NCBI GenBank assembly: GCA_003024785.1
Contig: PUQB01000032.1
Span: forward strand, 1-64,000
Origin: Selaginella tamariscina
Taxonomy: Eukaryota > Streptophyta > Lycopodiopsida > Selaginellales > Selaginellaceae
Reading direction: 5' to 3'
Length of the DNA: 64,000 nt
Every line of letters starts with the position of its first letter. The stretch's first letter is position 1. Made by a program: the position numbers and the translations under genes. The notes beneath the pieces were generated by a model that saw only the letters and a list, made by a program, of their open reading frames with translations, did not search any database and had not been told where the DNA came from. This document shows positions 11,888 through 26,693 of the stretch, in pieces.

Positions 11888-13822
11888 ATTATATTCTGCT
11901 CTCTACAAATTTCCTTCACAGAATCACCTGTCGATTATTTGCACTTCCCAGAAACAGATGCAGTCCTCAAAGAAATCGATCAATTTGTGAAAATTTGAGT
12001 GCAGAATGTAGCTGTAATTGCTTCCTAGCTATGGCGCTCGTAGAAACAAGAAGATTGGCTTCCACGACCTACCTCGTTCTAAGCGATCGCCTTCCGATGC
12101 TTTGCCCTAGCTGGACTAGGGTTATCAAAGAGCCTCTGTTTTTAGGGTCCGTCCTTCGTGGTCATTTAAGAATAATAACAATTACATTAACGTTGAGGTT
12201 CAAGAAAATTAGGGTATAATATTTTTAGTATTACTCTCTATATTAAATAAATTGATTTTAAATAAAATTTATAATTAAATAATAATTATAGAAAGCTAGA
12301 ATAACTTAGATACACCTTATTAAAGGATTTAAATTAATTTTTGTTAAAGAAATATAATTTGAAAATACTTGATTATTTTAATAATGTTTTATGTTTAAGA
12401 TGAGGGGCTTAAATACCAACCGTGTAATGTTAAAGATATATTTTAATTAAATTATTTAAACTACTTTAATTTTAAATTTTCTTTAAAAAGTAATAAGTTA
12501 TACTTCATTTTGCTTATGTTAAACAAAATTTTTATTTTATTTAGTTAGTAATGTTTCTGAAATTAAAATAAATGTAAACTATTAATGGGACATCTTAACT
12601 TTTTATAATTAATATTATTTCTAAATAATCATTGTTAATATCATATTATTATTATTATTATTATTATTATTTGTGAGCATAGGATATGGAGTATCTTAAT
12701 TCATTATCTATTCTAAAGTTTTGTAAATATTCTTTATCAAAACAACATTAATGTTGATAAGTTACTATTACTTTGTAAGGTATACTAGTTATAGAAACAA
12801 ACTTAAAAGCTTCATGTATTTCAAAAAATATATATACATATATATATATTCTTATAAATGTTTATATATTTTGGACTATTTATAAATGTTTATTTATTCT
12901 ATACTTTAAATTAAATTATTTAATAGTATCCTTGATCTTATATGATTAATATTTCTTAAACAGAATTTGTGCACATATAATATATTTTAAGCACACACCA
13001 TTTTAATACATACATTTTATGTTTATATATATATGTAAGTATGTATGTGAAATAAAGTACACACATATGTTAACTTTATTACACATAATTCAATTCAACA
13101 GAACCTAAATCATTCAATTGAAATATTATTTTTTAATATAGTGCCCTTTGATATGAAATTTTTTAGTAGTTTCTATAACTATAATTTTAAAATAAGTTTT
13201 TAAACTTTTTATTTAATATGATTAAAATATTTTCTTAACTTATGCAACACTGTTGATATTGAAATCAAATGAAGGATCCTAGTATATTTTAACTCTTATG
13301 ATTACACTTAAAGTATATTTAATATATGCTACATTAATAAAAACTATATTTTGTTTAAGCTTAAATTAATCAATTAGAACATATTATTTTAAAAATAAAC
13401 ATTACTAATATATTTTAATTTTTTTCTTAAAGAAGGTTAAGTAAATAAATTAAACCTCCCATCTCAATATATATAGTATATACTCCATCACTAGTTTCTA
13501 TTAAAAAGTGTAATATTCCTAATCAATTGAATCTTTTCTTTAACTAAATAAATATAACATAATTTACATAAATATATTCATATGCCAGTATGTGTATAAA
13601 AGAATATATAAAAATTATTATTTAATAATAATATTTGCATATACACACATTTTTTTATAAATAATTAATAATTACAAATTATAAAATTAAAATGTTGATC
13701 TTATCAAAAATATATATGTTAATTTTGAAATTTAATGTCCAGGAATATTAAATAAATCAAAGCACGAATTGTATATACACTCGTTAAAATTTAATATAAA
13801 CCCTTGTGAACCCTAGCGGGAT
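11888..13822. other. Divergent intergenic region between SUA and the pseudouridine synthase
   Basis: About 1.9 kb separates two divergently transcribed housekeeping genes. The first 330 bp upstream of SUA is less AT-rich and probably holds its 5' UTR and promoter. From 12220 the sequence is AT-rich, with an (ATT)n run at about 12640-12670 and TA tracts. A second AACCCTAG motif sits at 13808, just upstream of the synthase start. No further gene is seen. Confidence 0.55.
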
Positions 13823-17172
<3,350 letters not shown>

Positions 17173-17929
17173 ATCGTAACTCCGTGTGTATCATTTTAAC
17201 AGGTATGTTTAATTTTATAATAGATATTCAACATAACAATGCTGATATATACGATTAGATCGTAACCCTGTGTGTGTATTATCATATTAACAGATAATGT
17301 TTCTAATTAATAATAGAAATTACAGCATAATATAGATTAAAATGCTGATATATATGTGCTTTCTAAGAACTCCGTTTCGCACACACGTATTTTCGGAATA
17401 TACCACAATGTTGGCATATACTGTGATTAATTAATTAATTAAGCATGGATTGTTTATGACGGAAGAACTAGTAAATTTCAGACTTAGTGAGAGAGAGGTT
17501 GTCTTGTGCTTGCTTGTACACCCAAAGGAGGCGACTGGTGACCAAGGCCCTAACATTCCAACTTATCAGAGATCGACTCGCACTAAGTATTGGCAAATTA
17601 GATTTTGCCTATCTAGTATATTGTCTTCGTATTGAGTGCTCGACGTTGGTCCCCAACAAACTAGGGTTTGGTATGTCCAAGAGCGGCATTTGGTGGTTCA
17701 CCCAACACGATCCTTGAGAGAAGATCCATGTGCCTCCTCCCAACCTTGGGCACAATACTACTATGAAATCAAACTTTGGTAAGGTTATAACATGGTGGAT
17801 GATCCATTGGAGTCGTTAGCTAGCTTGCATAGGTAATCAATTAGACCATAAGCGTTGTTCTTTTACGATTGTAAGAATACTATCTTTTTCCATTTGGTTA
17901 CAAAATATTAACAATGACCAATTGGTGTT
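17173..17929. other. Intergenic DNA
   Basis: Downstream of the synthase, 17173-17300 contains two short partial copies of its 3' end ('agatcgtaac' and 'tgtgtgtatt' blocks). The short open frames at 17450-17717 show no recognisable domain. Nothing else is seen. Confidence 0.4.
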
Positions 17930-18390
17930 ATAAGGAGTGTCATAATTTTTATTATGATTTTAATTTTTATTTTGAATATTGATTATTGTTAGAAGGAGTG
18001 TCATTAAGGATTTTTAATTTTTATTTTGAATTTTGATTATTGTTACATACTGCTTTATATTTAGTAAGAAATAACTATATTTAATGCATTTAATTCTTTA
18101 GGAGTAATTCTATTACTTGCTTAGAGATTCTAAATGAACTTGCTCTAAATGAACTTGCAGCTAACCTTTTAGAAACTCCCGCGCTCCACTTTGTGCTCCC
18201 CACACATTAAGATTCGTAAATGTATGGGGTGAGTTTAGTGTGTCAAGTTACCTTAGGGTTGCCCTAACCCCTAGGGTTAATGTTAATTAAATTCACTAAC
18301 ACATTTTGGTACCAACCCATTTAGGTAGACATGAAAATACCCTCACATATATTAATTAGGTTATATTTAGATGAGGATTATGAGATCTTA
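17930..18390 (-). repeat. LTR-like repeat, inverted partner of 6511-6990
   Basis: Read on the minus strand, it aligns along most of its length with 6511-6990. The two copies flank the SUA/pseudouridine synthase pair in opposite orientations and differ by several small indels, so they are old. Confidence 0.7.
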
Positions 18391-18399
18391 TCATCCCTA

Positions 18400-18720
18400 T
18401 CAATGCAAGTTCTAATTTGTTTTATTAAGGCACACCCTTACCCCCTTATCTTTCAATGCACGTGGATTTAAGGGTTCTCCAACTTTTATTATTAGTGAAT
18501 GTGGTTTCTAGAGTGTTAGCTGATTCCTTTCATTAGATAAATTGCTTATAAGCATGAGAAATATTGCCCCAAGTACATCTACAAGACTAGTGACTAAGGC
18601 CTTGTTCTTGTTCAACCTAGATCAAGTTTGGATTCTACATTTAGTGCTCATATGCAAGTTGTAACTAAAATGGGCATGGCTATAGTCCCATTTCCTAATA
18701 ATTAGCAATTTTAGCTATTT
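18400..18720 (+). repeat. Fragment of the 33.5-38.8 kb LTR element
   Basis: About 18460-18660 matches 38360-38543, the internal sequence just before the 3' LTR of the element at 33.5-38.8 kb. Shared blocks are 'ttagtgaatgtggtt' and 'attctacatttag'. It is non-coding. Confidence 0.6.
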
Positions 18721-19158
18721 AATTAGCATTTTCTAATATTAAAGGAATATTCTTTAGAATATATGTTTGAAAAGAGAATATTCTTTAGAATATTCTATTT
18801 TGTATTCTACCCTTTAATAAATTATAGCATTCATTGAACAAAAATTAATAACATTATAAAAGTAGAAGGTATTAAATTATATAATATATTGCCTAATATA
18901 ACAATTAAGGAAGAGCATAAGAGGTACATTATATAAATATTGATGTTGTTATTAAAATATTAATATTTAAATATAACATTATTAATTAAAAATTTGTAGT
19001 AGTAATAATATATATATAAAATCCTATAATAATATAGTCAATCTTCCATATCATTTTTTAAATTTATATAGTTAAGTATACAATTTGGTACTATTATTAA
19101 AGAGTTTATAATAATTATGAATATTAAATATATGATATTTTATAATTTTGTAATTGCT
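18721..19158. other. AT-rich spacer
   Basis: AT-rich DNA at the 3' side of the transposase-like gene. No gene or clear terminal repeat is seen. Confidence 0.5.
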
Positions 19159-22100
19159 TTAAGCTTCAGAAAACATACATTCCCTTGCAGTTTTGTTAAT
19201 CGTGACTTTATCAACGCTTCTTGACATCCACCCATATCGAATGGATTTAACATTTATAAAACATGCTGGGTCTTTTTGATTGGGAGACCATGTTTTCTCT
19301 AGGCATCCATTATATCTTTCGCTCTCCTTCTCGTGTCGCCTTTTTTGTGGTTTGAACCATGCAACCTTAACAATACTATTTTTGTGATTACTTCAGGTGT
19401 GTCGATAATTTGACCCATCCAAATAGGCTGATTATATGACGCATCTGGAGTAATGAGAACCATCATTAGTTTTTGAAGATCCTGCAGCAATCAAAGTATG
19501 CTTTAGGTTTTTGGTTCCTTTGTCCAACAAAGTGTGGGGTTTGCACTTCCACATCACTACTGGCTTCTATGTCGTCTGTGCTCAGTGATGTCATTTCAAT
19601 CTCCTCTCGCCACCTTGTTTTAGGCCAGAAAGGGTGTTGCAATTCTGTACTTGTGACAGTAGGCCCTTCCAACTCTCGAACAACAGTCTCCCAATAGACC
19701 ACATGCTTATATAGTTCTGAGTAACCAGTTGCCTTATCAGAATTCTTTGGCATCGATTTTTGAACCCATGCCACATATTTTTTGATGCCATCAATAATAA
19801 CCTCTTGTTCCTTGAGCTGGGCACTCAATGGAATAGGGTCTGGTTGTCCTTCTGGGAGAAGTGGCTTTCCATCCTCTCCACTTTTGAAGAGCATTAAGCC
19901 CTCTTTCGGTAACCACTCCTGCTCTGATGGCCGTAACTTGTACTGCATAATAGGTATACCATCTCGTATGGAGAAAAAGAATTGTAGCGGCACAAGGTGA
20001 CCAACTAAAGAATCACTCCCTTCTTTTATATACTCCTTGAGAAATTTTTTGAAGTCTGGCACCTCAGTCACAAGCAAAGCACAACTTTTTTTGGAGATGC
20101 AATTTTCAAAAAGATTCATCATATGGTAAGGTAAGTGCACTTGTCCTTTTTGTAGAGTTGGAGACCTTGCTGAAGAACGCATCAATATCTTCATGAGTGT
20201 GACCAACCATAAGGAAACTGAGCGTGATTGTTTCAAACACACCTTTGGCAACAAGCATTGACAAGTATGCTAGCACATATCTAGAAAATAAAAGTAAGTA
20301 TGAGCTTGAGAAACCCTTAAGTAAAATGATTTACCTATTTTTGTTCTCGCCTGCACAATTATCCATCTGTAAAAGCAAATGACGAGGAAGCTTATTTGAT
20401 GTTGAGGACACATGTACACTATTTGAGCTAGATCCCTCCACTGAACCTGAACTCTCAACAGGGCCATTTTTTTTGTGCAGGTTGCTGACAATGCCTCTCA
20501 TATTCCCAAGTAGCCTCAAGTGCAGACGTGTTCATGAGAGCATTATGTAAAGGTTGAAGGTGTTGTTTCTTCACTTTGAGATCACTGATAGGACTTGTCT
20601 GTGAGTGGGCTTCAAGGTTTCTGAAACACATGGCTAACGACCCAATAGTGAAATTGGAGTCGCTAGACCAATGTGGAAGTGAAAAGTGTCCATATGACTC
20701 ACAACCGTGTCCATGTGTTAGCACACCTGTCAATGAAATCGGAAGTTTCATGACATTTCCAAGGCACTTTGGTGTTGCAAAGAGCTTTGGAATGCTGGTC
20801 TTTGAATGATCCATCTTGTCATGGATCAAGCACAGGTACTCTGATGGGCGTGACACAGAAAGCATGCGGTGTGCATAGTACTGAGACCGGCAAGTTTGTT
20901 GTGCAATCATGTGGGCCTCCATCTTCTTTTGAATGGTAGTGATCTCCACCAAGGTTTTTGCACAAGCCTCTGCAGCCTTCAATGATGTACAAGTGTCACA
21001 CTTGGAAAAGCTAGAGTGTTTTGCAATCTCCACATCCTTAAAATGAGTATTCCATATGTTGTTGAAGGTACCAGTGCAGATTGCTTGGAGCCCCATCAAA
21101 CTGAGGCACTTGTTCACATGTTCACACAGCTTCAATTGAGTGTAGATTGAAGGCAAAACCTTGAGATTTTCCCTGACCCCTGCATTTGTGGTTCGGCATT
21201 TGTGAGGCATCCTGTCTGCATTTGCTTCCACAAAAGCCTTGAGTATCTCTATGGCTGCCATGATGTGAGAGCGGGTTTTGACCAAGCGAGTGTTCCCATG
21301 AACTGAGGTTCGCGCTCCATCTAGCCACTCATCCCTCCGACGGTAGAACGTGGTCTTTGGGATCCCGTATATACTGTACCAAGCTTTGAAGCAGATGGCC
21401 ACCTTATTAAATACCATGGATGTACTCTGATAACCTGTGTCCGAGGCCATTCCATCAATACACCCAGTTAGTGCAGCATATACAAACTCATGCCTTTGCT
21501 TTTGGGTGAGCATACGAAAGACATGTCTACATTGGGTAATTTCATTCCGGTCTGCCATCTGACAACACTTCTTCTTGCAACAGTCAATCGTGGAAATGCT
21601 CGTAACACTTTCGGAAGATGTAGGATCCATCTTTACCCTCTTGCTGAAACTTGCAGGGGAAGATCTACAACCCATGAATCGCCTTTTTCTTACAATAGGA
21701 CCAATGCAAGGAACCTCTTCAAATATGAGTTGTTCTTCCGGGTTGTTATTATTGAAATCCAACCCAGAATATGTTGAACCATCTTGCCGTCTTAATTCAG
21801 ATGTTCGCCACCTCACGAGGGATCCAGGATACAATGTGCCATTAGGTGAAACCTCTGTCACAACTACACCCACGAAGTCGGACCCTAGTTTCTCTTCTGA
21901 CACTGCTTCCATTGGATTTATAGCTGTGATGATGCCTCTTCCGACTTCAATCTCACGAAGAAAGAGAATCACCTCATCCATCACAGCAGGCAAGCCATCA
22001 TCTGGTAAACTCGTGCTACTATTTGTTTGTGACTCTGCATATTCTGTGTCAGCCTTGACTTCATCCAAATTCCACAATACAGGAGAACCCTCCTCAAATT

Positions 22101-22281
22101 CCATTCCCAGAACCTCAACATGCTTGTAAATGGTGTTCACCCATACGTACACACAAGATCCTTGGGCAATATTGTGACATGATGCATTATTATCTCGAAC
22201 TTCCACAGTTCCAGTGCCAACTATCTCGTTGTTCCGAAGAAGACATACTTTATCTCCAGTATTAAACATATTGTCCTGCAC
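19159..22281 (-). CDS. DUF7869-type transposase-like protein
   Basis: The first large coding exon runs from a splice acceptor at 22281 for about 608 codons. A GTAAAT donor near 20333 and an acceptor near 20279 join the rest, which ends with TAA at 19159-19161. In order, there is an N-terminal domain around TGDKVCLLRNNEIVGTG; an HTH-like GIPKTTFYRRRDEW (about residues 304-318); FSKCDTCTSLK; and three conserved acidic blocks. These are IHDKMDHSKT (about 480), LQMDNCAGENKNR and FLMVGHTHEDIDAFF. From family knowledge this is the DUF7869 architecture, expanded in mosses, lycophytes and some protists and animals. The acidic blocks look like an RNase H-fold DDE/DDD catalytic core, so a transposase or integrase role is inferred. 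Frame breaks occur in an A8 run near 20467, near 20155, and near 19355. The missing 5' exon would lie toward the palindrome array. Confidence 0.65.
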
Positions 22282-22422
22282 ATAAATAATTGTATTATTT
22301 ATGATATCTGTTTATGCAATATTTCTAAGAAATCTGAATTACGGTTACTTAATAATATGCATATGCAATAATACATAATTATGTTTAGAGATAATATCTC
22401 ATGTTTGATTAATACAACTGAT

Positions 22423-22975
22423 GGGCGGGATTAATCCCGCCCACGAATCCCTCCGACGAGGAACGGTCGGCGGGATTAATCCCGCCGCCGACTCAACCCC
22501 TTCGGAGAGAGTCGGCGGGATTAATCCCGCCGGACTCCCCCGAGGAAGAGCGGCGGGATTAATCCCGCCGCCTCTTCCTCGGGGAGTCGGCGGGATTAAT
22601 CCCGCCCACAATTCTTACGACGGGGAATGGGTGGCGAGATTAAACCGCACATAACTCTTCCAAAACTATGATTTCAAAGAGATCTCGGGATAAATCCTGT
22701 CCCCAAATCCTTAAAACAGGGAAGTGGTGGCGAGATTAATCCCGCCACCCCTTCCCTGCCTCCTAAAATGTTGCGGGATTAATCCCGCCGACAACTCTTT
22801 CTAATAAATTCTGGTAACTCTTCATCAGTTGAGAAGGTTATCGACGGGATTAATCCCGCCACTCTTTTTCAGTGGCGGAGAAGCATTGCCCGAGAGATGG
22901 TGGCGGGATTAATCCCGCCATCTCTTCGAAGAGGCAAAAAGAAATGGCCGGATTAATCCCGCCGCCCCGGTTAAC
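22423..22975. repeat. Palindrome array 1 (GGCGGGATTAATCCCGCC)
   Basis: About 12 copies of the perfectly self-complementary 18-mer GGCGGGATTAATCCCGCC lie in 550 bp, with starts near 22424, 22469, 22514, 22551, 22589, 22632, 22684, 22729, 22773, 22844, 22902 and 22948. Some copies are degenerate. Spacing is 37-45 bp in the first five copies. Flanking bases are often self-complementary too; the copy centred on 22560/22561 extends to 30-base arms. GC content is far above the surroundings. The array lies just upstream of the transposase-like gene. Confidence 0.95.
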
Positions 22976-23560
22976 CTAGAATATTAAGTTAAAAGGATAT
23001 TTAAACGGGATAAATCCCTAACGGAATATATTATAATCCTAATGCATTCCTAAACAGAGAATGTAAGAGAGTGAATCTTTATAAGTATTTTTAAATTTGT
23101 TTATAATACTTACTTGTAAACAGCACTGAAGGCGCCGTGCTTTCCTATAAAGAATAGCACCAATTTAATCTCGCTCTGAGATGATCACTATGAAGAAAAA
23201 AGAAGATCTAAAGAGTGAAAAATACAGAAATGAAGAAACCCTTGCTGGAGAAAGAACCAGATCTGAATTTGAGTGGGAAATTAAATGCATTTTCAAATTT
23301 ACATGTCAGACCGACAATATATATGTCAGAAATTCAAATTTTTTAAAAAGAACAGAAAATAAAAAGATGAGTTGACACAAATATCCGACACTCTGACATA
23401 TATACTCTCCAAGTTCCAATGAGTATTTTAAAATTGCATTTAATGTTATTCAAGTGATTCAAGCTGTTTAATATTACGAAATTTTAGACTATATTCTACA
23501 TTCTTAGTATTCAAGTATATTTATATTATATATATATAAATATATACTTATACAATAAAT
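22976..23560. other. Spacer after palindrome array 1
   Basis: A degenerate palindrome remnant is followed by AT-rich DNA. A 64-codon open frame at 23181-23375 is Lys/Glu-rich with no recognisable domain and is probably chance. Confidence 0.45.
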
Positions 23561-23569
23561 AAATTGATA

Positions 23570-24300
23570 TATTATTATGTATCATTTAAAATATATTCAT
23601 AGTCTGTTTATTATTATTATTTTCTTAATTACTCGAGTATTTAGTTTTCATTTCCTAGTATCAATGGGATATTCTTTATTATTTTATTAATATTTGAAGA
23701 ATATTCTAATATTAAACCTGATTATCATAATTAAATTAGTCTTGTTCTTAATTATTGCAGTAATTATTCTACATTTGTATATATTAATGGGATTTTCTCA
23801 ATTAATTTGTTATTATTTCAAGAATATTCCTGTGTTAAACCTTATTATCAATATTAAATTAATATATATTATTAAAACTATATATGACTATATATTAGAT
23901 AAAATGATGTATTATATGTATAATTTAAAATATGTTCATAGTGTGTATATTAATATCATTTCCTTAATTACTTGAGTAATTAATCTTCTTTATATTAATG
24001 GGATATTCTTTATTATTTTCTTATTATTCCAAGAATATTCCAATATTAAACATGATTATGATAATTAATTTAGTTAATTATTTGAGTACTTAATTTACAT
24101 TTGTATATATTAATGGGATTTTCTCAATTAATTTCTTATTATTTCAAGAATATTTCAATGTTAAACCTTTTTATCAATATTAAATTAATATATATTATTA
24201 AAACTATATATGGCTATATATTAGATAAAATCATATATTATTATGTATAATTTAAAATATGTTCATAGTGTGTTTATTAATATTATTTTCTTAATTATTC
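23570..24300. repeat. AT-rich tandem repeat, about 332 bp unit
   Basis: The block 'atgggatattctttattatt' occurs at about 23667 and 23998. Its neighbours ('aaaatatgttcatagtgtg', 'ttaaacctgattat') repeat with the same offset, giving slightly more than two copies. It is not coding; the open frame at 23694-23975 is a by-product. Confidence 0.75.
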
Positions 24301-24519
24301 GATGTTTTTTTGCACACATATATAAACACAATCATAAATTTACACACGCATTACAAGAACTTACAAAAACACATATGCACACACATGCACAACCCTAAAC
24401 CAAACTGAAGAAATATGTTGCTTCTTTATTGAAAACATCATGTTAACGCATGTATGATATATGTACTCAATCTGTGTGTATGTAACACATTGAATTTACA
24501 TGTGTAATATTTATATTAA

Positions 24520-25090
24520 GCTTGTTGGGAGCAAACCCTAAACCCTGTGTATACATGTGTGTACAAAAATAATTTTTCAACACTCTCTCTTCACACCATG
24601 CATGATCCATCCTAAACCCTAAACCCTAAACCCTAATATGTAACACAATGAATTTACTCATGTAATATGTATGTATGTCTGTGTGTATACACGTGTGTAT
24701 GTATATATGTGTACTTTCTCTCTTCTCTCATACATACACACCATGCATGATCCATGTTAATATGTACTGTTTCTCTTCTCTCAAACATACACACCATGCA
24801 TGATATATAATATGTACTCGGTCTCTCTAATATTATGTACTAATATGTATGTATGTCTGTGTGTATAATACACACCATGCATGATCCATAATATGTACTG
24901 TCTCTCTTCTCTCATATACTATGTATGTATATCTGTGTATAATATGTGTAAGTATATATGTGTACTAATATATGCAATGTGTACAAAAATAATTTTTCAA
25001 CACTCTCTCTTCTCTCATACATACACACCATGCATGATCCATCCTAAATCCAAAACCCTAAACCCTAAACCCTAAACCCATGTAATATGT
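24520..25090. repeat. Interstitial telomere-like repeats in a duplicated about 410-bp block
   Basis: Short runs of the plant telomere motif (CCCTAAA) occur at about 24528-24542, 24611-24636 and 25046-25080. The surrounding block 'aataatttttcaacactctc' plus 'caccatgcatgatccatc' occurs at about 24568 and 24980. This is a direct duplication that carried the telomere-like tract with it. A 'ttagggtttaag' motif also recurs near 25320-25410. Confidence 0.8.
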
Positions 25091-25449
25091 ATGTATGTCT
25101 GTGTGTATACACGTGTGTATGTATATATTATGTGTATTAATATATGCAATGTGTATGTATGTATTGATACACATGAAACTTTAACACTCTCATGGACACA
25201 CACATGTTAAATCCCTGCGATTTATATTTTTGGGGTGTATGTGATACACCCACGCACACGCACGCACTAATAATATAATGAAAGAATATTCGTTTAGGGC
25301 GAATCTATATTTTATTCTTTTTAGGGTTTAAGTATATTCTCAGAAGGAATATTTATTAGGGTTAATATATATATTTAATTCCTTTAGGGTTTAGGTATAT
25401 TCTTAGGGTTTCAAGAGGCGGCGGCTGTGAAATCGGCGGCGGCGGCTGT

Positions 25450-25765
25450 GCACACAGGTGAGATGTGTGTGTGTTGTGTGTGTGTATATGTATGTATGTA
25501 TATATGTATAGGAGTGTGCGTAAATTTATTTATTGATCTATTTCTCGCACACACACGCACACTCCTGTGTATATATGTGTGTGTGGGTGTGTGTTTGTTT
25601 ATCTGTATGATTTTATTTGTTTCGCTCACACACACATACACACGATATACATATACACATATATATATATATACCTATATACATATATACATACATATAT
25701 TATGTGTACCAGTATCTATAAATTTTTTTTTATTGATCTATCTCTCCCACACACACGCACACTGC

Positions 25766-25797
<32 letters not shown>

Positions 25798-26146
25798 CAA
25801 TGCATATTAACAAATAGTATACAACACTAGTTTATATATATGCTTATATATTCATATGGGTTATATATTATATACACACATATATATGTGTGTGTGTTTA
25901 TCTGTATAATTTTATTTATTTATTAGTTTTATCTCTCGCACACACACGCACACTCCTGTGTATATATGTGTGTGTGTGTGTTTGTTTATCTGTATGATTT
26001 TATTTGTTTCGCTCACACACGCATACACACAATATACATATACACATATATATATACCTATATACATATATACATACATATATTATGTGTACCAGTATCT
26101 ATATAATTTTTTTATTGATCTATCTCTCCCACACACACGCACACTG

Positions 26147-26182
<36 letters not shown>

Positions 26183-26539
26183 CAATGCATATTAACAAAT
26201 AGTATACAACACTAGTTTATATATATGTTTATATATTCACAGACTCTCTCTTTCTCTATGGGTTATATATCTATATACACACATATATGTGTGTGTTTAT
26301 CTGTATAATTTTATTTATTTATTAGTTTTATCTTTGCACACACACGCACACTCCTGTGTATATATATGTGTGTGTGTGTGTTTGTTTATCTGTATGATTT
26401 TATTTGTTTCGCTCACACGCATACACACGATATACATATACACACATATATATACCTATGTACACACATATATTATGTGTACCAGTACTGTATAATTTTA
26501 TTTATTTATTTATCTCTTGCACACACACGTACACTCCTT

Positions 26540-26603
<64 letters not shown>

Positions 26604-26690
26604 ATATACACACACATATATATGTGTGTGTTTTTATTTGTATAATTTTTTTATTTATTAATTTTATCTCTCGCACACACGCTAAGCCCC
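25450..26690. repeat. Microsatellite-rich tandem repeat, about 395 bp unit
   Basis: The block 'cacacacgcacactcctgtg' recurs at about 25547, 25940 and 26338, with a partial copy near 26520. Between these, TG, CA, TA and ATAC microsatellites and the phrase 'tattatgtgtaccagtat' repeat in the same order. The open frames in this stretch are only microsatellite translations. Confidence 0.85.
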
Positions 26691-26693
26691 TCG

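Noticed and set aside
11767..12219. 150-codon open frame on the plus strand
   Set aside because: It is antisense to the first exon, intron and 5' UTR of the SUA gene and shows no domain of its own.
24600..25090. Chromosome end
   Set aside because: The CCCTAAA runs are only a few units long, are duplicated within a larger block, and lie between genes on both sides, so they are interstitial.
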